Positions 6,997 through 15,060 of a DNA stretch of 18,456 bases are shown here, piece by piece. How positions within the stretch are numbered: position 1 is the stretch's first letter; every line of letters starts with the position of its first letter. Where the stretch lies: contig JAGQYZ010000185.1 of assembly GCA_020435865.1 (NCBI GenBank), positions 1-18,456 on the forward strand. Direction: 5' to 3'. Both the position numbers and the translations under genes were made by a program. The notes below the pieces were generated by a model. It saw nothing but the letters and a program-made list of their open reading frames with translations, searched no databases and had not been told where the DNA came from. Origin of the DNA: Aequorivita sp. (GTDB lineage: Bacteria > Bacteroidota > Bacteroidia > Flavobacteriales > Flavobacteriaceae).

Positions 6997-8590
6997 ATGT
7001 CCAAATGATTTTTTGATTCTAGTTCCAACACTTTTTGAATCATTGGATCAGCTTCGTTAAGAATTATTTCATATTCATTGGGGCCAAAAAGTTGTTGGGC
7101 AATATTTGCTTTCAGGGTTCTTTTCAACGCTTCTGTATATTTTGAAAGGTCTATTTGCGCTTCGTTAAACTTGGCATATTCAATAAATTCTTTGGAAAGT
7201 TCATCTTCTACTTTAAAATTCTTTCTGAAATCATCGAATTTCATTCCTTTAAAAAAGACTCTGTTCTTTTCGAGATATTCAAAAATAAAGTAGCTCATAA
7301 AACCACTTCTTGAAACGTATTGAATGGTTTCGTTTTCAACACTTGTATCTTTTGGCACAAAGACGTCAGGGATAATTCCTCCTCCGCCGTAAACTACTTT
7401 TCCTTTTGGAGTAACATATTTTAGGGAATCTGCAACCTTAATGCTGTCTGCATGAATCAACTCACCATTTCGGTAGCGTTTTTCATAATCGCTGTAATAG
7501 GAATCATTTCCATTTCCGTAGGGCCTTTGTATGGAGCGGCCAGTTGGCGTATAGTATCGAGCAATTGTTAAACGAACTGCACTGCCATCACCAAGCGACA
7601 TTTCGCGCTGCACCAAACCCTTTCCAAAGGACCGCCGACCAATAATGGTTCCTTTGTCATTATCTTGAAGTGCACCTGCCACAATTTCACTTGCAGAAGC
7701 TGAGTTTTCGTTTATTAAAACGTATAATTTCCCGTGCTCAAAATCGCCTCGGCGTGTTGCATAAGTCTTGTTTATATCGCCACTTTTGTTTTTTGTGATA
7801 AGAATGAGATTTTCTTTTTCCAAAAACTCGTCTACTACCCGTTCTGCAGTAGAAATATAGCCGCCTGGATTGTCGCGAAGGTCTAGGACCAATTTCTTAA
7901 TGCCTTGGTCTTTCAGATTTTCAAGAGCGCTTTCAAATTCCTTATACGTAGTTTCCGAAAAACGATTCAGTTTTATATAGCCCAAATCGTCCGTAAGTTT
8001 ATAGGAAGCGTCTACACTCACTAGCGGCACTTGCTTTCTACGTACTTTTATTTCCAGTGTTTTATTTTCACTAGGGCGGAAAACATCTAAAGCAACTTTG
8101 CTATTTATTTCTCCTTTCAGATAATTGGAAATACTATCGCGATCTACCAGTTCGCCAAAGAGTTTTTTGCCATCGGCATATAAAATTCTGTCACCACCTT
8201 TTATGCCTGCTTGCTCGGCAGGTCCGCCTTCAATGGCACGGATTACGGCAATGGTGTCTTTGTAAACATAAAAGCTTACACCAATACCCGTAAAGGCTCC
8301 GCGCATATCATCTGCGTTGTGTTGGTATTCGCTTTTGGGAATGTAAACTGAATGGGGGTCTAGGTTTTCAAGTATTCCATTTACCGTAACATCAACAATA
8401 CTGTCTGTATTCACATTGTCAACATATTCATAGTCTATATAGTCTATTAGCCTGTTCAGTTTATCTTTTTTTGAACTTGTGGCGAAGATTTTTTCGGTAT
8501 TGTCGTGAAAATTGAGTTTAGATCCAATAAATACACCTATGGCAAGCGCCAAGCCTATCCATAGGGGTAAGTATTTTTTATATTTTTCCA

Positions 8591-8591
<1 letters not shown>
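6990..8591 (-). CDS. S41 family carboxy-terminal processing protease (CtpA/Prc type)
   Basis: The protease has 533 residues. An N-terminal membrane anchor (LPLWIGLALAIGVFIGSKL, about 8-26) places the rest in the periplasm. A PDZ domain spans roughly 90-180, with the carboxylate-binding region near GAFTGIGVSF and the EGGPAEQAGIKGGDRIL core. The S41 catalytic domain follows: DLRDNPGGY at 237, NENSASASEI with the likely nucleophile Ser299, and SFGKGLVQ with Lys324. The Ser-Lys spacing of 25 matches that of E. coli Tsp (Ser430/Lys455). GRSIQRPYG is also typical. The enzyme cleaves C-terminal tails of envelope proteins. Its ATG overlaps the TAA of the dCMP deaminase gene by one base. The C-terminal 140 residues are helical, as in many Bacteroidota homologues. 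Confidence 0.93.
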
Positions 8592-9025
<434 letters not shown>

Positions 9026-9041
9026 ACTTTTATATAGGTAG

Positions 9042-9073
9042 CGAAATTACTGGGAAGTTACGCCACTGCCAAA
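9042..9073 (-). promoter_or_regulatory. Possible promoter of the dCMP deaminase-protease operon
   Basis: On the minus strand a TTTG (9073-9070) is followed after 20 bases by TAATTTCG (9049-9042), seven of eight positions of the -7 consensus. The predicted start near 9038 would leave a leader of about 13 bases before the ATG at 9025. The 140-base gap from the HupE-like gene fits a separate promoter. Confidence 0.4.
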
Positions 9074-9165
9074 AAAAATGTTGTTAAGTTATTGCCAAAG
9101 TAGATTTTGGGTGTAATTGAGCTTAGAAGTTTCCTAACCACTTTTCTTTAAAGGCTAAAAACCTC

Positions 9166-9744
9166 TTAAAAAATCCAGTTATTGATAAGCATCGGGATAA
9201 CCATTCCTATTACTAGTGAAGAAACCACCAAAACCCAATCTCTCTTATTGAAGCGGAAAATGGTTTGAAAGATGAAGGCGATGATTAAAATGATAATTAC
9301 AACAATGATCTGCGCGGTTTCAATACCAAGTGCAAAATCCAGCAAAGGCAAAATACCGCCACCAGTGTCCAATGCTGTAAAGAAAGAAGCAAAACCCAAA
9401 CCGTGAATCAATCCAAAGAAAATGGTAACGATATAAAAAATGCCAATCTTTTCCATTTTTTTCTCCTTTCCCGCAGTAAAAAGGTTGAAAAGGGCAGTTA
9501 CCAAAATAGTTACTGGAATTAAAAATTCAATGACTCTTCCAGAAACACTAACTACATTATAACTGGCCAAAAGCAGTGAGAGGGTATGACCTAGGGTAAA
9601 CATAGTAACTAAAAGCAATATTTTTTTCCAAGAAGAAAAAGTATATGCAGCACAAAGCACAATCAAAAAGAGAACATGATCATATGCTTTCCAATCAAGC
9701 ACGTGGTGTAGGCCAAGGTTAAAATACAACCAGAAATCAGACAT
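9166..9744 (-). CDS. HupE/UreJ family membrane protein
   Basis: The protein has 192 residues and about six membrane helices. It has the family's histidine pattern: HH at 13-14, YDHVLFL with His23, TLGHTLSL with His53, GLIHGLGFA with His114, and an ETAQ motif with Glu142. HupE and UreJ proteins are thought to carry nickel or other metal ions. This shorter form lacks the N-terminal secreted domain of longer relatives. No hydrogenase or urease genes lie nearby, so a nickel role is not supported by context. A full -7 promoter box lies just upstream. It precedes the dCMP deaminase and protease genes on the same strand and may be read through into them. Confidence 0.85.
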   Translation of the reverse strand: MSDFWLYFNLGLHHVLDWKAYDHVLFLIVLCAAYTFSSWKKILLLVTMFTLGHTLSLLLASYNVVSVSGRVIEFLIPVTILVTALFNLFTAGKEKKMEKIGIFYIVTIFFGLIHGLGFASFFTALDTGGGILPLLDFALGIETAQIIVVIIILIIAFIFQTIFRFNKRDWVLVVSSLVIGMVIPMLINNWIF

Positions 9745-9771
9745 TGGGGATATTGGTTTTCAGGGTTTGCC

Positions 9772-9779
9772 CAAATATA
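9772..9779 (-). promoter_or_regulatory. -7 promoter element of the HupE-like gene
   Basis: The minus strand reads TATATTTG, a full match to TAnnTTTG. Transcription would start near 9768 with a leader of about 24 bases to the ATG at 9744. It also argues against a plus-strand gene start as far upstream as 9767. No clear -33 TTG is visible. Confidence 0.5.
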
Positions 9780-9832
9780 GTGATTGTAGGGAAAATTTCA
9801 TATATTTATTAAGAAATCTAAATTTTTCAATT

Positions 9833-10540
9833 TTGAGAAGAATTACGATACTATTATTTGGTGTTCTAATAGGGTTTCAAGGTTTTGGTCAAGATCCCGA
9901 TCCCGAACTTTTTAAAACTTGGGAACTCTATAGAATTGTACCAGATTTTGGCTTTCCGGTGATTGTTTCAGAAATTGACCCTCCCATTAATCCTTATTTA
10001 ACGATAAATTACGATCTTTCATTTGAAGGCTTTGGAGCTTGCAACTCTTTTTCGGGAAATTTTGAATATCAGGTCAGTCAACATAAATTGAGGCCAATTA
10101 ATTACACAGAAACCACAGAGACTTGCGACACACAAATATGGAATGACTTTGAATTTTATTATTTTGATTTTTTTGCGATTGAAGATGATTACTGGTATGA
10201 TATTTTTACCGATTCATCCGATGGTTTACAGCATATGTTATACACAAATAATCCTTTTGGGTTAGTGCTTGACTTTATAGCAGGAAATCCCTTATCAATA
10301 GCTGAAAATAATTCTGAAAAAATTGAACTCTACCCAAACCCAGCTTCTGATCAACTTTTCATAAAATCAGCTAAAGTCAATATTAAAAAAGCAACGGTTT
10401 ATTCTATTTCTGGAAAAATAATTAAGGAGTATTTGGCTATTGGTGGCGTTATTGATGTATCTGCACTGGCAAAAGGAATGTATTTTCTTGAAATAATAAC
10501 TATTGAGGGTAGAAGTGTTAAAAAATTCATTAAAAACTAA
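9833..10540 (+). CDS. T9SS-exported protein with META-like region and type A sorting domain
   Basis: From the TTG at 9833 the protein has 235 residues. It begins with a basic, hydrophobic signal peptide (MRRITILLFGVLIGFQGFGQ). Residues 26-155 resemble the lipocalin-like/META-type domains common in flavobacterial T9SS cargo: LFKTWELYRI at the start and FEGFGACNSFSGNF at 64-77, comparable to the GCNxxxG turn of HslJ-like META domains. Cys70 and Cys98 could form a disulfide. Residues 163-235 are the sorting domain (KIELYPNPASDQLFI, VYSISGKIIKEY, LAKGMYFLEI, KKFIKN). An in-frame TTG at 9767 would put 22 residues before the signal peptide and is rejected; no in-frame ATG occurs before the signal. 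Its stop overlaps that of the convergent permease gene. The ligand or substrate is unknown. Confidence 0.8.
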   Translation: MRRITILLFGVLIGFQGFGQDPDPELFKTWELYRIVPDFGFPVIVSEIDPPINPYLTINYDLSFEGFGACNSFSGNFEYQVSQHKLRPINYTETTETCDTQIWNDFEFYYFDFFAIEDDYWYDIFTDSSDGLQHMLYTNNPFGLVLDFIAGNPLSIAENNSEKIELYPNPASDQLFIKSAKVNIKKATVYSISGKIIKEYLAIGGVIDVSALAKGMYFLEIITIEGRSVKKFIKN

Positions 10541-12267
10541 ATAATCACTCGCACTTCGCCTAACTGTTGAACTCTGTATGGAAACTGTTCCCCAGGAGCG
10601 CCAATGAACATAAAATTGATGGGAATGTTCCATCTCTTTGACAATTCTTGTATTTTTTCAGGTCCAAAAATTCCAGGTTCTTCTACAAACTGGATTTTAA
10701 TATCAGGATACATACGGTCCAAAACTTCAATATCTTCTTTTAAATTTTTTGCCACTTTTACACCTTCATTGAGTACGGCCACAATTTTTAGTCTTCTAGT
10801 AGGTTCGTTATGTTTTATATACTGCATTACTTTGTTCAGGGTTTCCACATTGTCATTATTGGTGTAAAACACAAATTGCTTGCCGGTCAATTCCTGCAGT
10901 CTTTTTTTAGTACGAATGTTCCAAGTTCTAAAAAACTTGCTATCATCTGGCGATATGTAATCTATAAATAACAATGCACCTTTCAGGATATAGTTGTGAT
11001 AAAGCATGAAGAAGACTACAAACAAGGTTGGGATCAAATATTCAAAAAAGGTTCCCAAAAATTCTGGGTTCAAAATAATATTGCCTAACAATGCAACTAT
11101 AACCGCAGCAATTGCAACAAATACAGCCAAATAGGAAGCTCGCTCAGGCCTAGGCAAGTGTTTTCGATTGAATTTAAGTAAGAGGTTTCCAATTCCGAAA
11201 AGTACCATTACAGAAAGAAAGGCAATGGTATAAACCCCAGCCAAAGAGGGTAAATCACCGTGCGTTACCAGAAGAATGGAAGTGCAAAGTGCAAAAAACA
11301 GTATAAAAATAAAATAGGGGCTTTTTCTTTTGTTTCGTTTTAATAAAAAACTAGGAAGAATCCTATCCAAAGCCATTCGCTCCATTAACCCTCCAACACC
11401 AACATATGATGTTAGCACCGCGCCGCTCAACACCAAAGCTGCATCTATGCCAACCAAAAAAGAAAGCCAATGCCCCCCAGAGGTTTCCCCAAGAAACGAA
11501 AGCAACGCATCCTGGTTGTTATTTACCACCTCTTGAGGTAGCAGCCCCAATGCAAGAAAAGCTATAAGTGGATTGAAAATGCTCACTACAATCCACATAT
11601 TGCGCAAGGTTTTTGGAAAAACCCCGGCCTTTTGTTCTTCAACAAAATTTGCCGAACTTTCAAACCCACTTATGCCAAGCATGGCTGCGGAAAAACCAAA
11701 AAAGAGCGCCATTGTAATGCTTCCGCCAATCGGCATCTTAAAATTGGCAATCAAGGTTTCAAAACCATTGCTGAAGAAAAAATAGAGACAGAATCCACAG
11801 AGAAGGGTCAAAGAAAAAAGATGAAAAAGAAAAATAAAAACAGCCACTTTTGAAGACTCTCCAATTCCTAAAATAACCAGTCCCATAAACAACAATAGAA
11901 GACCAATAGTAACCGGAAACACAGGGATTGCTCCCCAAACGCTATGCGCATACTTAACAGCCTCACTGGCAGAAAGCACAGCTGTTGCCATATATGAAAG
12001 TACGGTTAAAGCAGCCGCAACGGAAGCTGTGGATTTTTTAGTAGTATTTAAAAGTGCATTGTAAGCCCCTCCGTTTAAGGGCAAGGCGCCAACAACTTCC
12101 CCGTAAATTTTTCTAAATAAAAAAAGAACACCTGCAACTAGCAAAAGCGATATCCAGGCGTATTGGCCTGCATAAAAAATGGCAAGTGCTGATACATATA
12201 AACATGAAGAACTTATGTCATTACCACAGATTGCTGTGGCTTCCAGTTGATTTAGTTTTTTTGGCAT
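10537..12267 (-). CDS. APC-family amino acid/polyamine permease with soluble C-terminal domain
   Basis: The protein has 576 residues. The first 430 contain about 12 membrane helices. The start GNDISSSCLYVSALAIFYAG resembles the TM1 unwound substrate site of APC transporters. The segment AAMLGISGFESSANFVEEQ (about 193-211) is the characteristic TM6 region. The last 145 residues are soluble and predicted alpha/beta (KRLQELTGKQFVFYTNNDNV, RRLKIVAVLNEG, DIKIQFVEEPGIFG, PINFMFIGAPG). This is a Rossmann- or UspA-like pattern that may be regulatory; that is inferred. The substrate cannot be named. The gene lies downstream of tRNA-Leu and its terminator. Its TAG shares two bases with the TAA of the convergent plus-strand gene. 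A weak -7-like TACCTTTA lies about 25 bases upstream. Confidence 0.88.
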   Translation of the reverse strand: MPKKLNQLEATAICGNDISSSCLYVSALAIFYAGQYAWISLLLVAGVLFLFRKIYGEVVGALPLNGGAYNALLNTTKKSTASVAAALTVLSYMATAVLSASEAVKYAHSVWGAIPVFPVTIGLLLLFMGLVILGIGESSKVAVFIFLFHLFSLTLLCGFCLYFFFSNGFETLIANFKMPIGGSITMALFFGFSAAMLGISGFESSANFVEEQKAGVFPKTLRNMWIVVSIFNPLIAFLALGLLPQEVVNNNQDALLSFLGETSGGHWLSFLVGIDAALVLSGAVLTSYVGVGGLMERMALDRILPSFLLKRNKRKSPYFIFILFFALCTSILLVTHGDLPSLAGVYTIAFLSVMVLFGIGNLLLKFNRKHLPRPERASYLAVFVAIAAVIVALLGNIILNPEFLGTFFEYLIPTLFVVFFMLYHNYILKGALLFIDYISPDDSKFFRTWNIRTKKRLQELTGKQFVFYTNNDNVETLNKVMQYIKHNEPTRRLKIVAVLNEGVKVAKNLKEDIEVLDRMYPDIKIQFVEEPGIFGPEKIQELSKRWNIPINFMFIGAPGEQFPYRVQQLGEVRVII

Positions 12268-12380
12268 TTGCTTGTTTTGAAGAAATTAAAGGTAGCGAGG
12301 TGAAAAAACTTTAAATAAAAGATATAGTTAAATTTTGAATTTGGATATACTTTAAAAGTAGCTATAATATTTCTAAAAAT

Positions 12381-12410
12381 AAAAAAAAGCCTCAACATCG
12401 CTGTTAAGGC
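12381..12410 (-). terminator. Intrinsic terminator of tRNA-Leu
   Basis: On the minus strand GCCTTAACA pairs with TGTTGAGGC (nine base pairs, one U-G wobble) around a GCGA tetraloop of the stable GNRA type. Eight T follow. It begins four bases after the tRNA 3' end, so the tRNA is released as a short transcript. Confidence 0.9.
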
Positions 12411-12414
12411 CTTG

Positions 12415-12496
12415 TACTCGAGGCGGGAATCGAACCCGCACGTCCTAAAACACTGGATTTTGAATCCAGCGCGTCTACCAATTCCGCCACTCGAGC
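12415..12496 (-). tRNA. tRNA-Leu (anticodon CAA)
   Basis: The 82-base type II tRNA reads from 12496 to 12415 on the minus strand. The acceptor arms GCTCGAG and CTCGAGT pair with a terminal G-U. The D arm contains AATTGGTAGACGC. The anticodon stem CTGGA/TCCAG encloses TTCAAAA, giving anticodon CAA, which reads UUG. A variable arm follows, then the T arm GCGGG-TTCGATT-CCCGC. The discriminator is A, as expected for leucine, and the CCA end is not encoded. It has its own promoter box and a strong terminator, so it is a single-tRNA unit. Confidence 0.97.
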
Positions 12497-12506
12497 AAAT
12501 GGGATG

Positions 12507-12514
12507 CAAAAATA
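12507..12514 (-). promoter_or_regulatory. -7 promoter element of tRNA-Leu
   Basis: The minus strand reads TATTTTTG, a full match to TAnnTTTG, ending 10 bases before the first base of the mature tRNA. Transcription would start near 12503, giving a 5' leader of about seven bases for RNase P to remove. Confidence 0.6.
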
Positions 12515-12583
12515 AACAAATATTTATAATTTTCTTAAAATTTATAAAAGGTATTTTTTTAAAAAGGGATAAGTATTAATTTT

Positions 12584-12591
12584 TACCTTTG
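12584..12591 (+). promoter_or_regulatory. -7 promoter element of prs
   Basis: TACCTTTG is a full match to TAnnTTTG and continues with CA, as often seen in flavobacteria. Transcription would start near 12595, leaving a 20-base leader to the ATG at 12615. A T-rich run lies at the -33 position rather than a clear TTG. Confidence 0.6.
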
Positions 12592-12614
12592 CAATCTAAT
12601 TAACAATCCAAATT

Positions 12615-13553
12615 ATGTCAACCCCCGCACCGGACCCCAAGATTTTTGCCTGTAAACAAAGTGAAGCACTAGCACAAAACATAGCAAATGCCTTTGGAAT
12701 ACCATTGGGAAAAGTGATTACTTCTCATTACAGTGATGGCGAATTTCAACCTTCCTTTGAAGAGTCCGTTCGCGGAAGCCGTGTTTTTTTGATAGGCTCT
12801 ACCTTTCCAAACAGCGACCATTTAATGGAGCTTTTGTTGATGATTGATGCTGCAAAACGTGCGTCTGCACGCCATATTACTGCTGTATTGCCTTATTTTG
12901 GTTGGGCGCGCCAGGATAGAAAGGATAAACCACGAGTTCCTATTGCCGCAAAACTAGTTGCAAAAATGCTTGAAACCGCGGGAGCTACAAGAATCATCAC
13001 GATGGACCTTCATGCTGACCAAATTCAAGGGTTTTTTGAAAAGCCTGTGGATCACCTTTTTGCATCAACTATATTCCTTCCATATTTAAGAAGTTTAAAT
13101 CTTGAAAATCTTACAATTGCTTCACCAGATATGGGTGGTTCAAAACGTGCTTATGCTTATTCAAAGTTTTTAAACAGCGATGTGGTAATCTGTTACAAAC
13201 AGCGTGAAAAGGCTAACGTTATTTCACATATGGAACTTATTGGTGACGTAAAAGGGAAAAATGTTGTATTGGTTGACGATATGGTAGATACGGCCGGAAC
13301 GCTTACCACCGCGGCGGATTTAATGATGGAACGCGGAGCCTTGAGTGTCCGTGCTATATGTACGCATCCACTTCTTTCAGGAAATGCTTATGAGCGAATA
13401 GAAAAATCGCAGATGTTAGAATTGATTGTTTCAGATTCAATTCCTACTAAACCAAGTGAAAAAATTAGAGTTATTAGCTGTGCCAAACTTTTTGCAGATG
13501 TTATGTTGAGTGTAAACGCTAACAAATCTATCAGCGGTAAGTTTTTGATGTAG
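12615..13553 (+). CDS. prs: Ribose-phosphate pyrophosphokinase (PRPP synthetase)
   Basis: The enzyme has 312 residues. It transfers pyrophosphate from ATP to ribose 5-phosphate, making PRPP for purine, pyrimidine, histidine and tryptophan synthesis. All class I motifs are present. ITSHYSDGEFQPSFEESVRG carries the N-terminal ATP-site residues. PYFGWARQDRK (93-103) is the flexible catalytic loop, with the catalytic region extending to MDLHADQIQGFF at 130-141. VVLVDDMVDTAGTL (217-230) is the PRPP/ribose-phosphate loop. The length is typical. The ATG at 12615 follows a clear promoter. The next gene, rplY, has its own promoter, so prs is probably monocistronic. The only hairpin between them lies downstream of the rplY promoter and may also stop prs transcripts. 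Confidence 0.97.
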   Translation: MSTPAPDPKIFACKQSEALAQNIANAFGIPLGKVITSHYSDGEFQPSFEESVRGSRVFLIGSTFPNSDHLMELLLMIDAAKRASARHITAVLPYFGWARQDRKDKPRVPIAAKLVAKMLETAGATRIITMDLHADQIQGFFEKPVDHLFASTIFLPYLRSLNLENLTIASPDMGGSKRAYAYSKFLNSDVVICYKQREKANVISHMELIGDVKGKNVVLVDDMVDTAGTLTTAADLMMERGALSVRAICTHPLLSGNAYERIEKSQMLELIVSDSIPTKPSEKIRVISCAKLFADVMLSVNANKSISGKFLM

Positions 13554-13609
13554 TTTTTAATAAATAGAAAGAATTCTTCAAGAGAAATTAAAAAATCAAA
13601 TTTCCTAAA

Positions 13610-13638
13610 TTGATAATCCAAAATAAAATTTATCTTTG
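13610..13638 (+). promoter_or_regulatory. Promoter of rplY
   Basis: TTG at 13610-13612, an 18-base spacer and TATCTTTG at 13631-13638 form the best complete Bacteroidota-type promoter in this window. The predicted start, near 13642, lies at the base of the hairpin that follows. Confidence 0.7.
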
Positions 13639-13640
13639 CA

Positions 13641-13673
13641 CTCCCTAAAAAACAGGTTTTTAGGGAGTTTTTT
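13641..13673 (+). promoter_or_regulatory. Terminator-like hairpin at the 5' end of the rplY transcript
   Basis: CTCCCTAAAAA pairs with TTTTTAGGGAG (11 perfect base pairs) around the loop ACAGG, and six T follow. It has the form of an intrinsic terminator, yet it begins right where the rplY promoter predicts transcription to start, 23 bases before the ATG. It could stop read-through from prs, act as a leader attenuator, or shield the mRNA 5' end. It is listed as regulatory because its position fits more than one role. Confidence 0.6.
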
Positions 13674-13696
13674 AATTATTAAACAATTCAAATAAA

Positions 13697-14341
13697 ATGA
13701 AATCTATTACAATTAAAGGATCACAAAGAGAAAGCGTGGGCAAAAAGGCAACGAAGGCCCTACGTAATGCTGGAATGGTTCCTTGCGTAGTTTACGGAGG
13801 GGATGAGCCAATTAGTTTTTCAGCAGAAGAAATTGCGTTTAAAAACTTGGTTTATACTCCAGACGTACACACAGTTGTAATCAACTTAGGCGGAACCAAA
13901 ATTAACGCCATTCTTCAGGATATACAATTTCATCCAGTTACAGACCGTATTCTTCACATTGATTTTTACCAAATTTTTGATGACAAAGAAGTAATGATGG
14001 AAATTCCCGTACGTACCGTTGGTAACTCTCGCGGTGTTCGTAACGGAGGTGTTTTGCGTATTGTTAACCGTAAACTTCGTGTAAAAGCTTTGCCAGAAAA
14101 TCTTCCAGATTTTATTGAGGCAGACATTACCGAAATGAAAATTGGGAACAAAATGTACACCAAGGCTATTAAAACAGACAATTACAAAATTATGCACCCA
14201 GATAATACCGTTATCTGTCAGGTTAGAACTTCACGTACCGCCATCGTGGACGAAGTTGAAGAAGAAACTGAAGGTGAAGAAGGAGAAGAGGCTGCTGCCG
14301 AAGGCGCTGAAGAAACTACTGAGGCTCCTGCTGAAGCATAA
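13697..14341 (+). CDS. rplY: 50S ribosomal protein L25/general stress protein Ctc
   Basis: The protein has 214 residues. The N-terminal L25 domain (about 1-95, starting [20 protein letters not shown]) binds 5S rRNA. It includes [14 protein letters not shown] and the strand HIDFYQIF. The C-terminal TL5/CTC-type beta domain spans about 96-185 ([20 protein letters not shown] and following). The last 27 residues form a very acidic Glu/Ala-rich tail, a common feature of Bacteroidota L25. This is the long two-domain form, unlike the short E. coli L25. It has its own promoter and unusual leader hairpin, and a terminator follows 24 bases after the stop codon. Confidence 0.96.
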   Translation: MKSITIKGSQRESVGKKATKALRNAGMVPCVVYGGDEPISFSAEEIAFKNLVYTPDVHTVVINLGGTKINAILQDIQFHPVTDRILHIDFYQIFDDKEVMMEIPVRTVGNSRGVRNGGVLRIVNRKLRVKALPENLPDFIEADITEMKIGNKMYTKAIKTDNYKIMHPDNTVICQVRTSRTAIVDEVEEETEGEEGEEAAAEGAEETTEAPAEA

Positions 14342-14365
14342 ACCCTTCTTTTTAAATATAAGTGA

Positions 14366-14397
14366 AAAGCATCCTGTTAAATCAGGGTGCTTTTTTT
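14366..14397 (+). terminator. Intrinsic terminator of rplY
   Basis: AAAGCATCCTG pairs with CAGGGTGCTTT (11 base pairs, one U-G wobble) around the loop TTAAAT, and a run of seven T starts inside the last arm. It lies 24 bases after the rplY stop. The U-tract abuts the possible pth promoter box. Confidence 0.88.
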
Positions 14398-14404
14398 ATT
14401 TTTA
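14397..14404 (+). promoter_or_regulatory. Possible -7 promoter element of pth
   Basis: TATTTTTA matches seven of eight positions of TAnnTTTG and directly follows the rplY terminator U-tract. A start near 14408 would give an 18-base leader to the ATG at 14426. The T-rich background lowers its weight. Confidence 0.3.
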
Positions 14405-14425
14405 CCGAAGATTCCAAAAAAATAT

Positions 14426-15058
14426 ATGCTGTCGTTTTTCAGAAAATTATTTTCAGCAGATGCTGACCAAATTATTACAGAAGAAGATTCCATGAAAAAA
14501 TTTCTTATTGTAGGCCTTGGAAATATTGGCCCTAAATATGCAAACACCCGTCATAACATCGGCTTTAAGGTAGTTGATTTTTATGCTGAAAAAAATTCAC
14601 TTATCTGGGAAACAGCCAAATTGGGCGATGTTACTTCACATAAACTAAAAGGAAGGTCCTTTGTTTTTTTGAAACCCAGCACCTACATGAATTTAAGTGG
14701 AAAGGCAGTAAACTACTGGCTCGATAAAGAAAAAATTCCTTTGGAAAACTTGCTTGTAATTACGGACGATTTAAATTTAGCTTTTGGAACAGTTCGAATA
14801 AAAACAAAAGGAAGTGATGGTGGACACAATGGATTGAAAGATATTCAAAACACACTACAATCCACAAACTACAACCGTTTCCGTTTTGGAATAAGTGACG
14901 CTTTTGCAAAAGGAAGACAGGTAGATTACGTATTGGGTGAGTGGGAGGCAGAAGAAGAAAAGCAATTGCCTGAACGTTTGGAATTGAGTTGCAACATTAT
15001 TGAGTCCTTTGCGCTTGCAGGAATTAACATTACAATGAACACATTTAACGGAAAATAA
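14426..15058 (+). CDS. pth: Peptidyl-tRNA hydrolase
   Basis: Pth cuts peptidyl-tRNA that drops off ribosomes, recycling the tRNA. From the ATG at 14426 the protein has 210 residues. The canonical enzyme begins at MKKFLIVGLGNIG, which is residue 23 here (ATG at 14492). Active-site residues are present: Asn33 in GLGNIG, His43 in TRHNIGF, and Asp114/115 in VITDDLNL. STYMNLSG and GSDGGHNGL (Asn135) are also typical. I keep the longer start because it fits the possible promoter spacing and gives an amphipathic, basic extension (MLSFFRKLFSADAD) that I recall in other flavobacterial Pth proteins. A GTG at 14387 lies in the terminator and is rejected. ribF starts two bases after the stop. Confidence 0.93.
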   Translation: MLSFFRKLFSADADQIITEEDSMKKFLIVGLGNIGPKYANTRHNIGFKVVDFYAEKNSLIWETAKLGDVTSHKLKGRSFVFLKPSTYMNLSGKAVNYWLDKEKIPLENLLVITDDLNLAFGTVRIKTKGSDGGHNGLKDIQNTLQSTNYNRFRFGISDAFAKGRQVDYVLGEWEAEEEKQLPERLELSCNIIESFALAGINITMNTFNGK

Positions 15059-15060
15059 TT

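Noticed and set aside
9767..9832. TTG start adding 22 residues to the META-like T9SS protein
   Set aside because: It would place a charged segment before an otherwise complete signal peptide, and it lies in the promoter region of the divergent HupE-like gene.
9893..9906. Short tandem GATCCC repeat
   Set aside because: Two copies encode Asp-Pro-Asp-Pro just after the signal peptide, which is too short to be a meaningful repeat.
12252..12509. Minus-strand open frame of 85 codons running through tRNA-Leu
   Set aside because: Its N-terminal part is the tRNA read as protein (the familiar GGIGRRAGF-type translation of a tRNA-Leu), so it is not a gene.
14387..14425. GTG start adding 13 residues to Pth
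   Set aside because: The codon lies inside the stem of the rplY terminator, upstream of any plausible pth start site.
14142..14495. Open frame of 117 codons overlapping the end of rplY and the start of pth in another frame
   Set aside because: It is a frame-shifted reading of the acidic rplY tail, giving Lys/Leu-rich sequence, and it runs through the terminator.
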